A DNA stretch of 64,000 nucleotides from Umbilicaria muhlenbergii (GCA_000611775.1 KK106981.1:5148927-5212926); one strand, 5' to 3'; positions 22,445 to 34,832 are shown, numbered from the stretch's first letter. Translations and numbers: made by a program. Notes: generated by a model not told the origin, from the sequence alone.

Positions 22445-23306
22445 TTATTCGCTATCGCTAGCGCTTCCTGTCGGTCCGTCGTCTTCTTCGTTATCCTCGT
22501 CCACGACGTCGTTGCCCGCCATCATGGCGAACTCCCCTTTCTGGAGAATACCCCTGAGTTCGTTATTCCTTGGATCGACCAGCTCCATGGGTTTGAGCTT
22601 GGCTTTGTTGCGTATTCTACAATTTCGAAGCGCCGCGGTCAGTATGTGGAACGTTACTTGATGTAGCATCACCTTGTGACTGCATATCCTCCCCCTCCCC
22701 AAACAATAGTTTTAGTGGATCATCACTGACCTCGGATCTGCCCCCGCGTCCAATAGCAACTCCACCAGCGATCCTCCGGCTTCCCATTCGGGTTTCGAGA
22801 GTCCGTTGACGAAGCGTACCGCTTTGTGTAGGGGCGTATCTGCTTCTAGCCGATCTATCGGGTCGACTTCTAGACCCTCTTGGTCGAGAAGCATGTCTAG
22901 TACTTCATCTGTTCGTCGCAAGATCACCAGTGTCAGCGATCCGTGATGCCCCAACTTGTCCATCCCGAGCTGAGGCGTGTGCATCAGAGTCCTACAGGGA
23001 GCGATTGAACATACAGCTTCCGTAGCTCGCCGCAATGTGTAAACAGTAGCTCCCTACACCGTCTGTTGCGGTGTTGAGGAGTTGAGCGGTTCGTTCGCTA
23101 GAGGCTTGGGATCTGATGACTTCGGATAGGAGTTCGGTGTTGTTGCGGCGACATGCTTCTAGAAGGAGTTCTCGGGGGGAGGCGCCCTAATGGAGGAAGG
23201 CAGGACGTCAGTTTCAATGGAAGCAATTGCGCATAACAAGGTTGGCCATATGAGCGGTTGAATAGGCAGTATTGGTAAGGGGTATCAACTGTACCTCGTC
23301 GCCCAT
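22445..23306 (-). CDS. Ankyrin-repeat protein
   Basis: Exons 23295..23306, 23015..23186, 22731..22908 and 22445..22616 give 177 residues with consistent phase. The first exon is only MGDE. Repeats read GASPRELLLEACRRNNTELL, YCLHIAASYGSYEVLDMLLD and DTPLHKAVRFVNGLSKPEWE ... GGSLVELLLDAGADPRIRNK, then KPMELVDPRNNELRGIL, which is three to four ankyrin units. The C-terminus is acidic (DVVDEDNEEDD). Such short fungal ankyrin proteins act as protein-binding adaptors; the partner cannot be inferred. Confidence 0.82.
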
Positions 23307-23830
23307 GATCGAAGTGTCTTAGCTGCGTCAAAGCACAATATGAGGCCGGAAGCAAGCTGGACGGGCCTATGTTCCGATGGCGCTGGTCGTATTGGCAACA
23401 GAGTTATTTGCTGATGTTGTAGACTTGGGGGGCACGGCTGGGAAGGCAGTTGATTTTAATCTTAAGGGGCTCGGGTCTCACCGTGGTTGAGAACAAGGCA
23501 GGTACTATTGAGAATCTGTGTTGAGACACGTCCGCGTGTCAGATGGAGATAAATTTAGACGGTTCAGACCAGCCCTACGTCAGCGGCTGTCCATGCCGGT
23601 TTGGGAATAGCGTCCTTGAACTGGATGCCTACTTTCCTCCTCATCAGACAGCGAACCACATGGACAACCTCAAGTCTACAGCATTCACGATTGCACCATC
23701 TGTCTTCTCGTCATGCTCATTTCTAGATCCGCAGTGTTTTGATTGTAGTGCGCGTTATATGACTCTGGCCTTTGGGAATATTGCCAGCGGACATGAATAC
23801 TTTCTCCTTATGAACCAGCTGCGTCCAGCG
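23307..23830. other. Intergenic region, no gene supported
   Basis: A 109-codon plus frame at 23543..23872 has no recognisable motif and overlaps the 3' end of the next locus. Confidence 0.4.
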
Positions 23831-24524
23831 CTATGTGTATCTACTTCGTTCTTCTCTCCTCGAGCAGTGTAGCACCATTGTGATTTTCCTCACTTCCAAC
23901 ACCCCTTCACAACCCACACTTGCGCCGCCCTTGTATTCTCCTGCTCCAAGAGATTCCTCCACAATGGAATAGTTCGGCTCATCGAATGGCGCAGCGAACT
24001 TCAAGTTGAGTACTTTCAAGGACCGAGGTGTAAAACCGGTCTTAGCAGTGTCCGCAATCCAGAAGGAGAAGCACATTGTGAGCGTCCTGTAGGTTGGCGA
24101 TGTGGAATGAAATGTGTAGTGGTGGGACCAGTCGGGTGTTAAGAGACCGTTGTTGAAAATATGATAACCCTGTAACGTCTCTGGCATTCTCGAAGTGGAA
24201 GTCATTCTTCAAGTAGAGAAGGATACGTCCTTCGCCAAGGAAATAATCGACAGACGCAGAAGAATGCTGTATAAATTGGTTCACGTTTCTCTTTTGGCAT
24301 CCACCGATGGGTAGATGCTCAAACACCCCGTCCTGATGCTCTTAGTCCAGAACCAGGAGATGTGAGAAGATTATTTGACGGAGTTCTATCGGAATGCTCT
24401 TGAGGCTGTATCCAGGCTCATGATTAGCTTATGGGAGAGGAAACGGGGCCAGAAACACTTACGGCGCTACGACCACTAGAGGAACGCTTAGCTCGGTCTT
24501 GTTGAATGACCACGTTGGAGCCAT
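23831..24524 (-). pseudogene. Broken F-box-like gene
   Basis: Exon 1 (24463..24524) gives MAPTWSFNKTELSVPLVVVA. After an intron, exon 2 starts PLKSIPIELRQIIFSHLLVL, an F-box-like helix pair. The frame then meets TAA at 24342..24344, a CAA-to-TAA type change, and continues EHQDGVFEHLPIGG, FIQHSSASVDYFLGEGRILL, NDFHFENARDVTG. Near 24170 the protein-like reading moves to another frame (GYHIFNNGLLTPDWSHHYTF, FSFWIADTAKTGFTPRSLKV) and runs to the stop at 23831. So the locus carries one nonsense change and one frameshift, unless an intron explains the second. The family would be the F-box/LRR-like fungal proteins with a leading LPxELRxxIF motif. Confidence 0.5.
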
Positions 24525-25167
24525 GGCTGCTGTGCTGTTGGAATCAAGTCAGCAGATGTACCAAGTTGTGGCTGGATCGCAACATACTGCTGTTGGTAGG
24601 CATTTGCGCTTATAGAGTATGGGTTTGGCGATGATAAGGGAAAACACTCCCACACGTGCATGACCTCAGTTTCCGCTGGCTGACAACGCATGTCTTGTTG
24701 TCAAACAGGCCCAGCGTTCTTGTGTTCGGCTCTATCGAGGGAGGGTACGTATACGCTACAAGCTTACCTCGAATAAGAGCTAAGGTCTCAAGATATAGGA
24801 AGAAGATGCTCTGGAAGGCGAGGAAGCGCTACAAAGACGTTTTTGGTCTAGTGGAATAATGTGGACGGCTCATATACAGCCTCATAAGGAAGCTATCTAT
24901 TTCAAAGTCTTCAGTGAATGAATAAGAAGTACATCAGTAAATATGTATGTATGAAGTTTCCATTCACTAAGAGAGAAAGACAATCACATAGCCATTGAAG
25001 GCTTCGCGGCTCTCTCGGGCAGGTATTTTAGAGAAAGCAACAGATTGAATATGCTAAACTCAAGCCTATAAAGATATACTACTTATAAATAACAAGTTCT
25101 AGATGCCCAAATGCAGTCAAAGAAATCCATATCGGCCGTGTACAGCGAGCGCCATCATTGCTGACCA
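24525..25167. other. Intergenic region, AT-rich
   Basis: AT-rich from about 24860 to 25130. No gene or repeat recognised. Confidence 0.45.
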
Positions 25168-26140
25168 CTACCACCAATCCTTCCCGACACCATAGCTGCA
25201 GATCACTTCAAGCTCCAATGCATTGACATTTTCGTTCCAAGTTTTCTGCATTGCTCCAGTATCACGACAGTCGTGGGCCTGATGACACACGAAGACCCGT
25301 TCCATGTCCTTCCTGAAGTCGATGCTTTCCAGTGCGAATTGATGATAAATCTTGACATTCGAAACCTTCCCATCGTGGATGAGCTGCCATAAACTAGCTG
25401 CGATTACCGGCCCGAGGTGGCAATATCGAGGCATGGACTGGTATAGGAAGCGAAGTTTGTATAGTGGAAGCGGCTCGGAACGCTGCGAATTCTTGACGTA
25501 GTGGATGATCTCCATGCTATTGAGCGTGCAACGCATTTGTTTGTTAAATCGTCTTCCGAATCGGAGCCACTTCTCTCGCGTATAGGAGTCGGGGCTATCA
25601 AGCAGAGATTTGGTTATACTTGTAGTAGCTGCTCGGCGAAGATCATCGCCAAAGTCATCGTCCGTATGTTCATCTATCCACTCGAGCTGTTTGATGGTGA
25701 AGGGGTTCCTGTCGAGCATGCTGTAAAGAGTGCTGAGCATTTCATCCTTCAGCTGATCGATTCCGAGGTCCTTAGCTGCCACAATACGAGAAAGAAGGAC
25801 GTCCACAAAACCTGAGTCTGCGGTGTCAGGGTCGGAGTCTGGTTTCAAGCCGGTCTCATCTTTGCCACCGGCCTCCATCCACTTGCATAGCCATTCACCC
25901 CCCTCTTTGGTCGCATGATGGAGTTCAATCTTTTTGAGATCTACCACATCGAACAGCTCGGACAAGAACGGTGAGAAGTGACCTAGGAGTTTTATGTGCA
26001 CTTCAAAATTCTGTCCGGAAGCTTTCTCAAACTTGACCTTGATCCTCTCCCCAGAAAGTAATCTGCGTCAGGTCAGAAAAAGCAACGTCTCGTGCAACGA
26101 GGACCTACTCCTTGAGTTTTCCCTCTTCGAGAGCCATCAT
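25168..26140 (-). CDS. BTB/POZ-like domain protein A
   Basis: Exons 26109..26140 and 25168..26062 give 308 residues. The start MMALEEGKLKE joins LLSGERIKVKFEKASGQNFE, VHIKLLGHFSPFLSELFDVV: a BTB-like opening with a hydrophobic beta strand then a helix at HFSPFLSELF. WLCKWMEAGG and LGIDQLKDEMLSTLYSMLDR fit the BTB helices, and the C-terminal half is an alpha-helical region of unknown role. The next gene upstream on the same strand shares this plan at low identity (CHFSPSIRQKL, WVLRWMLAGG, LRIGQLCETISKEVL), so the two look like an old tandem pair. Likely a protein-interaction adaptor. Confidence 0.75.
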
Positions 26141-27119
26141 CACTGCGATCACGCTCTTTATCCTAGCGCTGTTGCTTTCTCAGCCGTGAGTTTCGAACGG
26201 CCGGTCGAGGGAAAAGGGGTCTTGGAAGTTGCGCAGAGGTTGAGCTTATAGGCTGGAAAGGAGATGATATGCAGTTTCTTGTAGTAAGTAGATCCAATAT
26301 CTTTTAGATCCAATAATTTCAGGCACGACCAGCGTGGGAAGGGTTTGGTACTGGTGAACTGCAAGAGACTTGGGGAAATACAGCAGATATAAGTACACGC
26401 CATCGAGGGCCCGCTGTGTTACTTGAAGGCGTGAATTTCGAGAGATGTTTCAGTGTTGTGTCTGCCTAATGTGAAGCCATACAGGTGCCTCAAGCATAGG
26501 TAACGACATGAACGCAATTCCACCGTGAATACCGCCCTGTACAACGTTGGCACACCTTTTTCTCGCTGTTTCAGAAATATCGTGTGACCCATCTTCGTTC
26601 GATGATGAGGAGCTCTCAGCCAACTGCTTGGGTACGGAGGAGTTTGAGATTTTCAGAGGTCCTGGAGCACGAAAGCATATTCTATGATCGATTAGCACGT
26701 ATGAATAGAGGAGATTGTCCGCAGTATACATAAATAGATTCCGGGTCTAAGCACATGCCCGCTGCATACGTCCTTCGTTCAGGTATTTTGAGTGGTTCCT
26801 TTGGATAGCCAGTTATATGCGGATTGTTTATTAGCCAACACTCAAGGCTGGCACTGGTGTTGAGGGATACTTTAAGCAGCGGAAGTCTTGGGAAACTCGC
26901 TTTTGTGGGTAGAAGGCGAACTATAACGTCAAACCCAACTGTCTAACACACTTGTAGAGATGTCCTTTTTGCTATGCACTCAATGCGTGACGTAGATCAA
27001 TAACTTGCATGCCCTTGAATCATCCAAACCAAAACCAGTAGGTGCGAGACAATCAATACCCCTGACGCCCACATACGCAACGAACATCTCGATCTGCCCC
27101 AGCAGTGGACACTCGGCCG
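26141..27119. other. Intergenic region between the two BTB genes
   Basis: About 980 bp. Minus frames at 26158..26403 and 26450..26731 have no recognised domain and no good splice partners. Confidence 0.4.
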
Positions 27120-28427
27120 TCATCTCTCCTTCGTCACTGCTCCTGTCGTGTCCAGCCTCAACACAACGCTACTCTCCAATCGTTTTGCAGGCTTAACTGG
27201 AGTAGCTTCGACCTTGGTAGGCCCAGATGCTTTCAAGCCTTTGGAGCCTTTGCCTGTCGCTACCCGCGTCCCTCTTCCAGCCACTGCAACTTGCTGGCTC
27301 GGTCTAGGCTTGACCTTTGTATCCATATTCTCGGCAGCATGCTTAGCCGCGGCGGCCTTTGCCTTCCTTCGTGCTTTGCGCTCCAAGTACTGAGCATGGT
27401 CTTCCGCTCGCTTCTTCGTCTCGATGGCCTTGTTCATGTCGTCGTCAAAATCATTGATCTCCCAGGCTAGATCGCGGTATGCCTGTTCATCTGGGACTTT
27501 ATTGGCATCCATGAGTTTGAGCAACCCATGCGCAATGGTCTTCCGCACATGGCCATGTAAAGCGCTGAACTCGTAGAGAAATCGAATCTGGTCGACAGAC
27601 AACGGCCAGTTGCGTTGCGATGCCCCGATCCGTTTCACAGTCTCCAACGTATCCACCTTGACTACCATATCATGATAGAGTAATGGCTTGTTGGTGAATA
27701 TGTCTATCGGATAGACCAGATCAAGATCTAGTACAGAGTCAAGGACGCCTTCGACCATGGTGGCGCGAAGTCCATTCGGTATGAAGTCTAAGTTGTGGCT
27801 GTAGGCCCATCCAAGTTGCTCCGTAGTGACCGCAGTTATGGTGAACTGGTTCAGGACTTCCTTCGAGATGGTTTCACACAGTTGACCAATACGTAGCTGG
27901 TCAACGACCTGCAGTCGATGGAGTAGGAGGTCCATGTTGGCTGCATCATCTTCCAAAACCTCAGCTGGTGTACTTGTCTTCTCTATCCCACCGGCCAGCA
28001 TCCATCGAAGGACCCAGCTGACACTCGACTTGTCGCTCCGCTCGAGGATGATAACCTTTTCCTGTCCCATCACGAGTTTCTGGCGAATCGACGGCGAAAA
28101 GTGGCATATAAGACCCTTCGGCATTGCGAATACAAGATCATGGTTGGGTTTTGCACCGACGTAGACGTTGACGGTGGCACCAGCCATAAGCCTGGGATCG
28201 TCAGTAAGACACAACACCATAGCTGATAACAAAACCCACTCTTTGAGCTTTCTCGGAGGGAAGGGGGTTGATATGCCTTTCGTTCGCCCTGTATAGTAGA
28301 AATATTTAGCTCTAGTTCAAAAAACAGAGTGGATCGCCCTACCAGGACCCTTGTTTTCAGGTGTAGCACCGATAGGAGGGGGTAAACCACCGGGTGGCAG
28401 AGCTGGACCTTGAATACGAGGCACCAT
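27120..28427 (-). CDS. BTB/POZ-like domain protein B
   Basis: Exons 28343..28427 and 27120..28288 give 417 residues. The Pro/Gly-rich N-terminus MVPRIQGPALPPGG is followed by a BTB-like core: GATVNVYVGAKPNHDLVFAM, FSPSIRQKLVMGQEKVIILE, VSWVLRWMLAGG and LRIGQLCETISKEVLNQFT. A helical middle region ends VDQIRFLYEFSALHGHVRKT, recalling KLRFLYQSMPRYCHLGPVIA in protein A. The last 120 residues are highly basic, with an alanine/lysine helix (RKAKAAAAKHAAE) and a low-complexity Thr/Gly/Lys tail. Probably an adaptor; the basic tail may bind nucleic acid. Confidence 0.75.
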
Positions 28428-29595
28428 AGTAGTATCGTGTCGATATGGTGCGAGATAAGAACGGTACTGGGTTCGAGAGGCCTTTGTGGAGTGTTTCTCG
28501 AGTTGTGCTGGCGGTACAGTTGAACAATATATGTAGGAAGGAAGAAGAGTCAGTAGCCAGAAGCTTGGATATAAAAACTAGTAGCTGCCTTCATAGCCTG
28601 CAGTCTAACGAATGAATACCTGACGTAGACATGAATGCGGTGTTGCCCATAGGGAACGCACATAGTAGCGATGAATCACAAGAAAAGCCGCAGTGTGAAG
28701 CCAAAGATCAAGATCCCAACCACCCAGATCGCGATCCGGATCTTTGACTCGTACATTCATCGAATAGTACAGTGCCCAAACGGTTCTTTTGGGAAGCTTC
28801 ATAACACTATATAAGGTGGCTAAACCAACCTGTATCGAGCTAATAAGGATTATATAAGAAAGCCACAGCCGCCACTGCTCCACATTCAAGACCATCGTCG
28901 GTCTGGGCCTTGGATACCTTCGATTCACCGGTTTCAAGGAGTTAATAGACAACGCTTCATTTATAAGATGAGAGAGGTATGTTTGCGGAAATGAAGTAGC
29001 ATGCGTAATAGTAGCAAACAAGGACCGCATTGAGGCTTGCTGCATAGCAAAGTGAAGCACACGATAAAAATCATTCGAACAGGGAACATTTTGCCGATTG
29101 GGGCAGTGGAGCGGACGTTAAGAGTATCGAATAAAAATCACAAACAGAGGGGAAACCAAAACAAGTGGTAAATCCCAGCTGGGGCCACTTTCAAAACTAT
29201 AAGGGCAAACCCAATGTTTTTAGAACCCTGAAATGGACTAAACGGTCCTCAAAATCTGTTAAATGGTTGAGGGAACTCCCAGCTGAGGACTATCACTTCC
29301 TTTTGTACCCAGGCCTGTCAGCTGGTTTTCGCCTGAAGCCCGCGATGGGGGGAACCTCCCCTCTATATCTGACTTACGTCCGATACTCTTACTTACCAAT
29401 AGCGAGCGGAATGTTGAGACGGTTCATACCCTCGAGGGTCCTCAGCAACTTACAGAATCCACCTGAAGTCGTCCCGTTTTAGGGCTTGATCACTAGCGCC
29501 GAGTTTAGCGAGCTCATACATGAGGCGACATCAACACCACCACGACATCTATCGTCTGATACAATCAGTCTTGGCATGTCGATATCACCGACAAG
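28428..29595. other. Intergenic region with weak frames
   Basis: A minus frame at 28605..29060 includes one hydrophobic segment (LSYIILISSIQVGLATLYSV) but nothing else recognisable. A plus frame at 29165..29482 looks random. An 11-bp inverted match (TAAGAGTATCG) at about 29120 and 29382 may be chance. Confidence 0.35.
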
Positions 29596-30995
29596 ATGCC
29601 AACCTACCGTAGCATAACCATGGGCCTAGTCTCTCAATTCGACATCCTGACGATCCCGGAGTACGCTCCCCCCCTTAACCCCAACGACCCATTCTCCCCC
29701 TCCCCTACTCTCATCAACGACGACGAATCCGTCGTCTCCGTCTACATCCCCACCTACCCGTCCTCGCAATTCTGGCTTTCCTATATCATCTCGCCGCCCT
29801 ACCCGCCAAAGGCGCTTTACTACTTCAAGCTCTTCCACAACGGCGCCTGTGTCGTGAGCTGGGGCTGTGGCGAGGAAGATGAGTATCGGGGCAAGACGAT
29901 GTTCGGACTTTTCGACTCGGAGGAGAGCTGGTTCGGCGAGCATGGGATTGAGAAGAGAGCGTTTTGCTTCGCAAGGGAAAATGGAGGCGCGAGAAGGATA
30001 AGGTTGGATAATCTGGGTGACGTGATGGAGGTTAGGGTGTATAGGTCGAAAGGCAGGCGGAGGACCGAACCAGAGATGATGCAATTCAGAGAGTCTGCTC
30101 TGGGTAACGAAGCAAGTGGCAAAGGAGAGCAATCGAACAACGAAGGGAGAATAAAGTATGACCATATCGCTGGAACACCCACATCTATCGTTGGAGACCC
30201 CCAGCTGTGTCGCTGACCTCGGACACCACAGGTTCACCAACGCTGGGCTCGTGCCATACAAGCACCCACGCCGCTACTATAACTACGCACTTCTCGATCC
30301 GCTGGACCAGCCATTCGCAACATTCCGATGGTATTATCGCACGTGGGGTATGCCATCGGCCCCTCGCCCTAGCACATCTCATCAGCTAACGATCCCCAAC
30401 AGACGAACTCGAGTCCATCGGCGTCATCTCACCAGAACCCAGCACAGCCACCGCATCCCTGCACACCACCGAGAACAACAGCATCGCCGCGTCTAAAGAA
30501 GCGGAAGGAGCTTCAACCGAGACCGAGGAGACACTGACCTTCTACAACGCCATCGACACCGCTCTATCTCACCAATCCACCGCTGAACCCGATACCGACG
30601 CAGCCGACTCAACCACACCACCACCCATCAAGGACCTCTCACCCCCTCCCTCCCCCTCTCCCCCTCGCCATCAACCCCAGACCCTCCCTCCTATCTCCCT
30701 AGCCGAACGCATCCCCACCCCCATCCCCTCCTCCGTCCGACCCTCCAGCAACCATTCCACCCGCAGGCGAGCCCTAGCGCCGACTTCAACGCCCGACCTC
30801 ATCGACCATCCCTCCCGCTTCGCAGAATGGTTGCGCCGTACACCCAGCCCGGTGAAGAGAGAAATGGAGACCCAGGAGGCGGGGGCGGATCTTGCGTCAT
30901 CTCCGGGAAGACTGAGGGGCAATAGTAATGTGGGCATGTTGAAAGGGGTGGTTGCCGCGGCGGTGAAGAGGAGGGGGGTGGGGAGGGAGGTGTGA
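29596..30995 (+). CDS. Conserved fungal protein of unknown function (DUF7918-like)
   Basis: Exons 29596..30155, 30232..30347 and 30403..30995 give 422 residues. The conserved half reads VSQFDILTIPEYAPP, VSVYIPTYPSSQFWLSYIIS, ALYYFKLFHNGACVVSWGCG, GKTMFGLFDSEESWFGEHGI, EKRAFCFA, MEVRVYRSKGRRR and YYNYALLDPLDQPFATFRWY. I recognise this as a widespread ascomycete protein family annotated only as a domain of unknown function. The C-terminal 200 residues are disordered and Thr/Pro/Ser rich, with a short conserved-looking RFAEWLRRTPSPVKRE. The first Met is used; an alternative lies eight codons downstream. Confidence 0.8.
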
Positions 30996-31419
30996 GGAAT
31001 AATCGTGTTGGGATGAAGTGGGAATGAGATGAGGTGATGAATCGGATGAGAAATAATGGACGGGGAGAGATTTAATGATTGTGTTGGCATAAGGTAGTCA
31101 TTGCTTTATGGCGCCGCAGATATTCAACGGGCCTTTTGCATAGGTAGTCGTCTCCGACCAACGAATTATGATTTGGCCAAAGTAACAAACGGTCAATGCA
31201 TGCACGACTAGACGGAGAACGAAAAGAGCGCAGCAGATAGAGATAGTTATGGTATAGCTGTGCTTGTTCCTAATGAAAGCCAATCTAAAAAGCAAAAAGC
31301 TCAAGCTCACCTCGTATGCATACCTTTACCACCGTGCAACCCAGCCCGATGCCCGCATCTACCAGCAAAAAGCTCTTGTTGTTTTTGGGGCAAGCAAACG
31401 CTCTCACGAGGCCAGGCGC
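30996..31419. other. Convergent intergenic region
   Basis: 3' flanks of the DUF7918-like gene and the glutaminase gene. No other feature. Confidence 0.45.
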
Positions 31420-34263
31420 TCACAACTCGCCATTCTCCAGCCCCAACTCCAGCCCCGCTTCGTGCTTATCCTCCGTCTTCTCCTCCAAGAACGCCAACCC
31501 CGCCTCGGCTTTCCCGCCACAAGCGCGACCAAGCGTCAAGAAAGCGAAATGCCCTCCGACGACGGGTCTGGCGAAGAAGTTAGGCCCGGGGAAGCCGCCG
31601 TCGCCTTCCGTGTAATGCAGGTCGGCGAAAGGGCGGTCTGGCATCCAGCTCCGTTAGCAGATGCGGTTGTAGGATGGTTGGAACCCAAGGGAGTGTCATA
31701 GAAGACGTACCTGTGGTGGTCTCGTTGACCCAGAGTGCCACACTATCTAATATCTCACCTCTGACGTCCTTACTCGCGACTGCCGCGGCGAAGAACTCCC
31801 AGTCCGATTTAGTGTACAGGTGGCGGCTATCGAGAGGTAGGCCGTACTTCTGGCGCACATTATGGTACCAGTCACTCTCCATCTTGTAGATGTGCTGGGG
31901 GACAAATCCTCCTTTAGATCCATGACCAGGTTTCAGCGGCTTTTGGGGACCGTCTGAAGCCAGCGCTGACATGGACGAGGATGGGTCTTCGAGATGGAAG
32001 CAGAGGAGAGAGTCGGCGTATAGGTTGTAGAGTGTGGTCCAAGAACCGTACCAGTCGTAGGCCAGTTTCGCATGGGTGCCGTCGCGGGAAATAGCGAATT
32101 CTTCCCATTTAGCCACGTATACTTCAGATATATTCTTGAAGACGGTCAGCACTGGGTAGAGACTTCAAGGCGGAAACACTCATTACCCTATAGTACTTGG
32201 CATCTTCGTTGTTGCCCGCGACTTCAGCAATCTTGCTCATTGCTTTGATGCCGATGATACCCTTGAGAGCGAGATTCGTTTGGAGAGCAAGCCAACCAGC
32301 AAAGTCGTCAGTAGAGACTATTAACTTTGTTAGCGTCATTCATGGATGTATCTTTGGAGTACCTACGTTGGGTGTGCGGCTCGAGTGCGAAGTCCACCAG
32401 ATATCCAGTCCATTGCTTCCACAAACTGTAGCTTTTTTCAACCCACTTTCGTGCCTGTTTGGCTCCTTTCGCAGATCCACCCCAACTGTCATCAAGTGCA
32501 TCAATACCATCCCTCGTCTCCAACCCGTAAAGAGCAAACGCACTAGCTTCAGAGTTTTGCTCGAAGCTGTCGCTACCAAGACTCGACCATACAGAGCCAG
32601 CAGAAATATCGGTATCGTATTTGAGACTATTGATCAAAGCGAGGCCCATGATCAGAATGTCTCCACACTCCTCGACCGGCATATACTCGTCGTTCCCGTC
32701 AGCGTGACCTGTGGCATTTGGGAAGTGGTACCCGAGATCATGCATGGTATACCGGTTCGGGTATTGGCCACTGAGCATGTGCTCAATGAGTGGCTCCAGT
32801 AGATACACCAGCCAACGCGGGTTGGTGTACAAGAAGAACGGGAAAGATGGGAAGATGACGTCGACAGTTTGGAAATTGCCATTTGACGAAATCTCTTTCA
32901 AGAAGAGAATTGGATTGTCCGGTGTGCCAGAGAAACTCGTGGCGCCAAGGACCTGACGAGCAGAAAGGGCAACGATATCGACATAATTCTCAGATCCAGA
33001 GTCATAAGCATCTTCGGCAAGCTGAGCAGAGTAGTTTCCTGCAAGGTTTGCAGCATTCATGAAGTCGAGGTAGTGGAACGACAAGAGCTTCTCCACGGAC
33101 CCAAACCAGGACTGCCATAAAGGCTTCATGAAAGTTAGCCCTCGAGCAGCAGCAAACTGTACCACGGGATCTTGGATATGTGCAATGGTAAAAAGCACGC
33201 TGTCTTTACGCTGACCGGACGAAGAGCTCAAGTTGAATGACTTTGCAAACGCAAAAACAGGCTCCTCATCCATAATGCTACGGAAATCCTCGTCGACAGC
33301 ATTCTCCAATGTTCCGGTCCGGGAGAAGCGTTGTCGAAGAAGAGCGGAAGTGCCACCCTCATGACGCACATCCTACGTACTGTCAGCTTCAGAAGAGGTA
33401 ATCAAGCACCAAGGGGTCTTTACAGATGGTGCCGTAAAGTGCAAGGTGCCCCACTCGGATCTGTCATTGTACTCGGTCAAGATTTGCTCGGTCTCTCTTG
33501 TTATCTTCCAAGTCTTGAGTCCCTTGCCGCTTTCTCCTAGTTCGCTTTCGCACATTTCCCATACTATGGGGCTTCCCCTGTCGCCACTGACCCACAGTCC
33601 GTTCACATCAATGTAGACGTCGATGTTAAAGCTGCCCTCAACATGCACCGACACATAAGATGCTGGTATCGCTTGGCGAAGGGTCGATGTCGGCGTGACG
33701 GGGGAGAGAAAAGACAAGGTGAGCTCGAGCGGTTTCATTGACTTGGCCGGGGCCGGGATGAGGTAGGTCAAGTTTGTTGTCGAGGCGTCGTACTGGGCAC
33801 CGAGGTAGGTCGGGAAGGAAACATTGTAGCTATTGCGTGCTTGTCAGTAAAGATGTGAGCCAAGGAAATGGCTTCTTACCCATCATTGAGGTGCGGTGGC
33901 AGAAGAGAATCCTGAGGCCTGCCGAGCAGCGGGTAGACAAAATCGGAGTCGGGTACCGCAGCAAGGATAGAGAATCCAACCTGTTTGCACGAGATTCAGC
34001 GCAAGTCTTTCAGCAATCAACCATTGCCGGTTCTGCAAGCATTTCGGAGGCGAGGACCGCGTGCTAATTTCTCATACCTCTTGTCCGGTCCAGAACATCG
34101 GCCATCTGCTCCACGGCGGTTCTCTCGCATCGCTCAGCCATGTGCTCAGGTATGGATTTCGGACGATGAGAGGCAGCACTGGTGGGGTCAGCCTCGACGC
34201 TTCGCATGTGCTGCTCAGCAAGGCCGAAGCCAGTGCAGCTGCTGCGGTCAGGTACGCGCGCAT
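31420..34263 (-). CDS. gtaA: Secreted glutaminase GtaA-type
   Basis: Seven exons (34078..34263, 33880..33980, 33424..33829, 32367..33372, 32187..32317, 31711..32134, 31420..31637) give 823 residues, all in phase. MRAYLTAAAALASALLSST is a signal peptide. The rest is the three-part layout of fungal glutaminase A (DUF4964/5127, DUF4965, DUF1793): TPPVLPLIVRNPYLSTWL, PMFWTGQEVGFSILAAV, FVYPLLGR, LPPHLNDGYNVSFPTY, then PVFAFAKSFNLSS, VMYC-like helices, YTMHDLGYHFPNATGHADGN, DEYMPVEECGDILIMGLAL, HTQLSTDDFAGWLALQTNLA and WYGSWTTLYNLYADSLL. The family, known from Aspergillus oryzae, releases glutamate and ammonia from glutamine outside the cell. A 5' splice at CAAC|GTAGGT is needed to join the DUF1793 parts. 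Confidence 0.88.
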
Positions 34264-34467
34264 CGTGATGTCTTGCAAACGATGACAATTGTCGAACGAT
34301 GGTGTTTGGAGAGGGTTCCAAACAGGTCACAGTTCGGACGGCAAAGCGACGATGGGGTGAAGGATGCGAAGTTTGTCAAGAAGTGGGAAAGCGGGAGTCC
34401 GGCCGGCTGCGCCTTGAAGGAGTGGGAATTGCAGGTGAATGAGTCGGGGTCAGAACGGTCACATCAT

Positions 34468-34495
34468 GTGGTACCACTTGTGTGGTACCACTTGT
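34468..34495. repeat. 2 x 14-bp tandem repeat with palindromic core
   Basis: Two perfect copies of GTGGTACCACTTGT. GTGGTACCAC is itself a perfect 10-bp palindrome, so each unit could bind a dimeric regulator of the divergent glutaminase gene 205 bp away. That role is inference. Confidence 0.7.
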
Positions 34496-34804
34496 TCGAG
34501 ACCACACGCGCGCATTCTTCACCCTATCTTCCACCCTGTCTTTCACCCTGCGTTCTGCAAGGTCATCCCGACGATGTCCTCGTGTGCACACATCTCATGC
34601 ACGCACGGGATGTGCACACCTCATGCACAACTCGGGCTCGGAACCGGGGGTCTCAGTTGGCCGGCCCTGCCGGCTCGGCGGGACTCGTCGGTATTCGCTC
34701 TCTAGCTACCCCGCCCCCCCGGCCCCCCGCAATTGGTTCCTGAACATCACCTGCCTAGTCATTCCATTCGCCGACTTTTCATAAAGTACTTCTTTTCCTC
34801 TTAC

Positions 34805-34832
34805 AGCGGTCAGCGGTCAGCGGTCAGCGGCC
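34805..34832. repeat. 4 x 7-bp tandem repeat
   Basis: Three exact copies of AGCGGTC and a fourth with one change. A simple repeat. Confidence 0.75.

Noticed and set aside
29119-29395. A miniature transposon defined by the 11-bp inverted match
   Set aside because: The match does not extend, no target duplication is seen, and one such match per kb is expected by chance.
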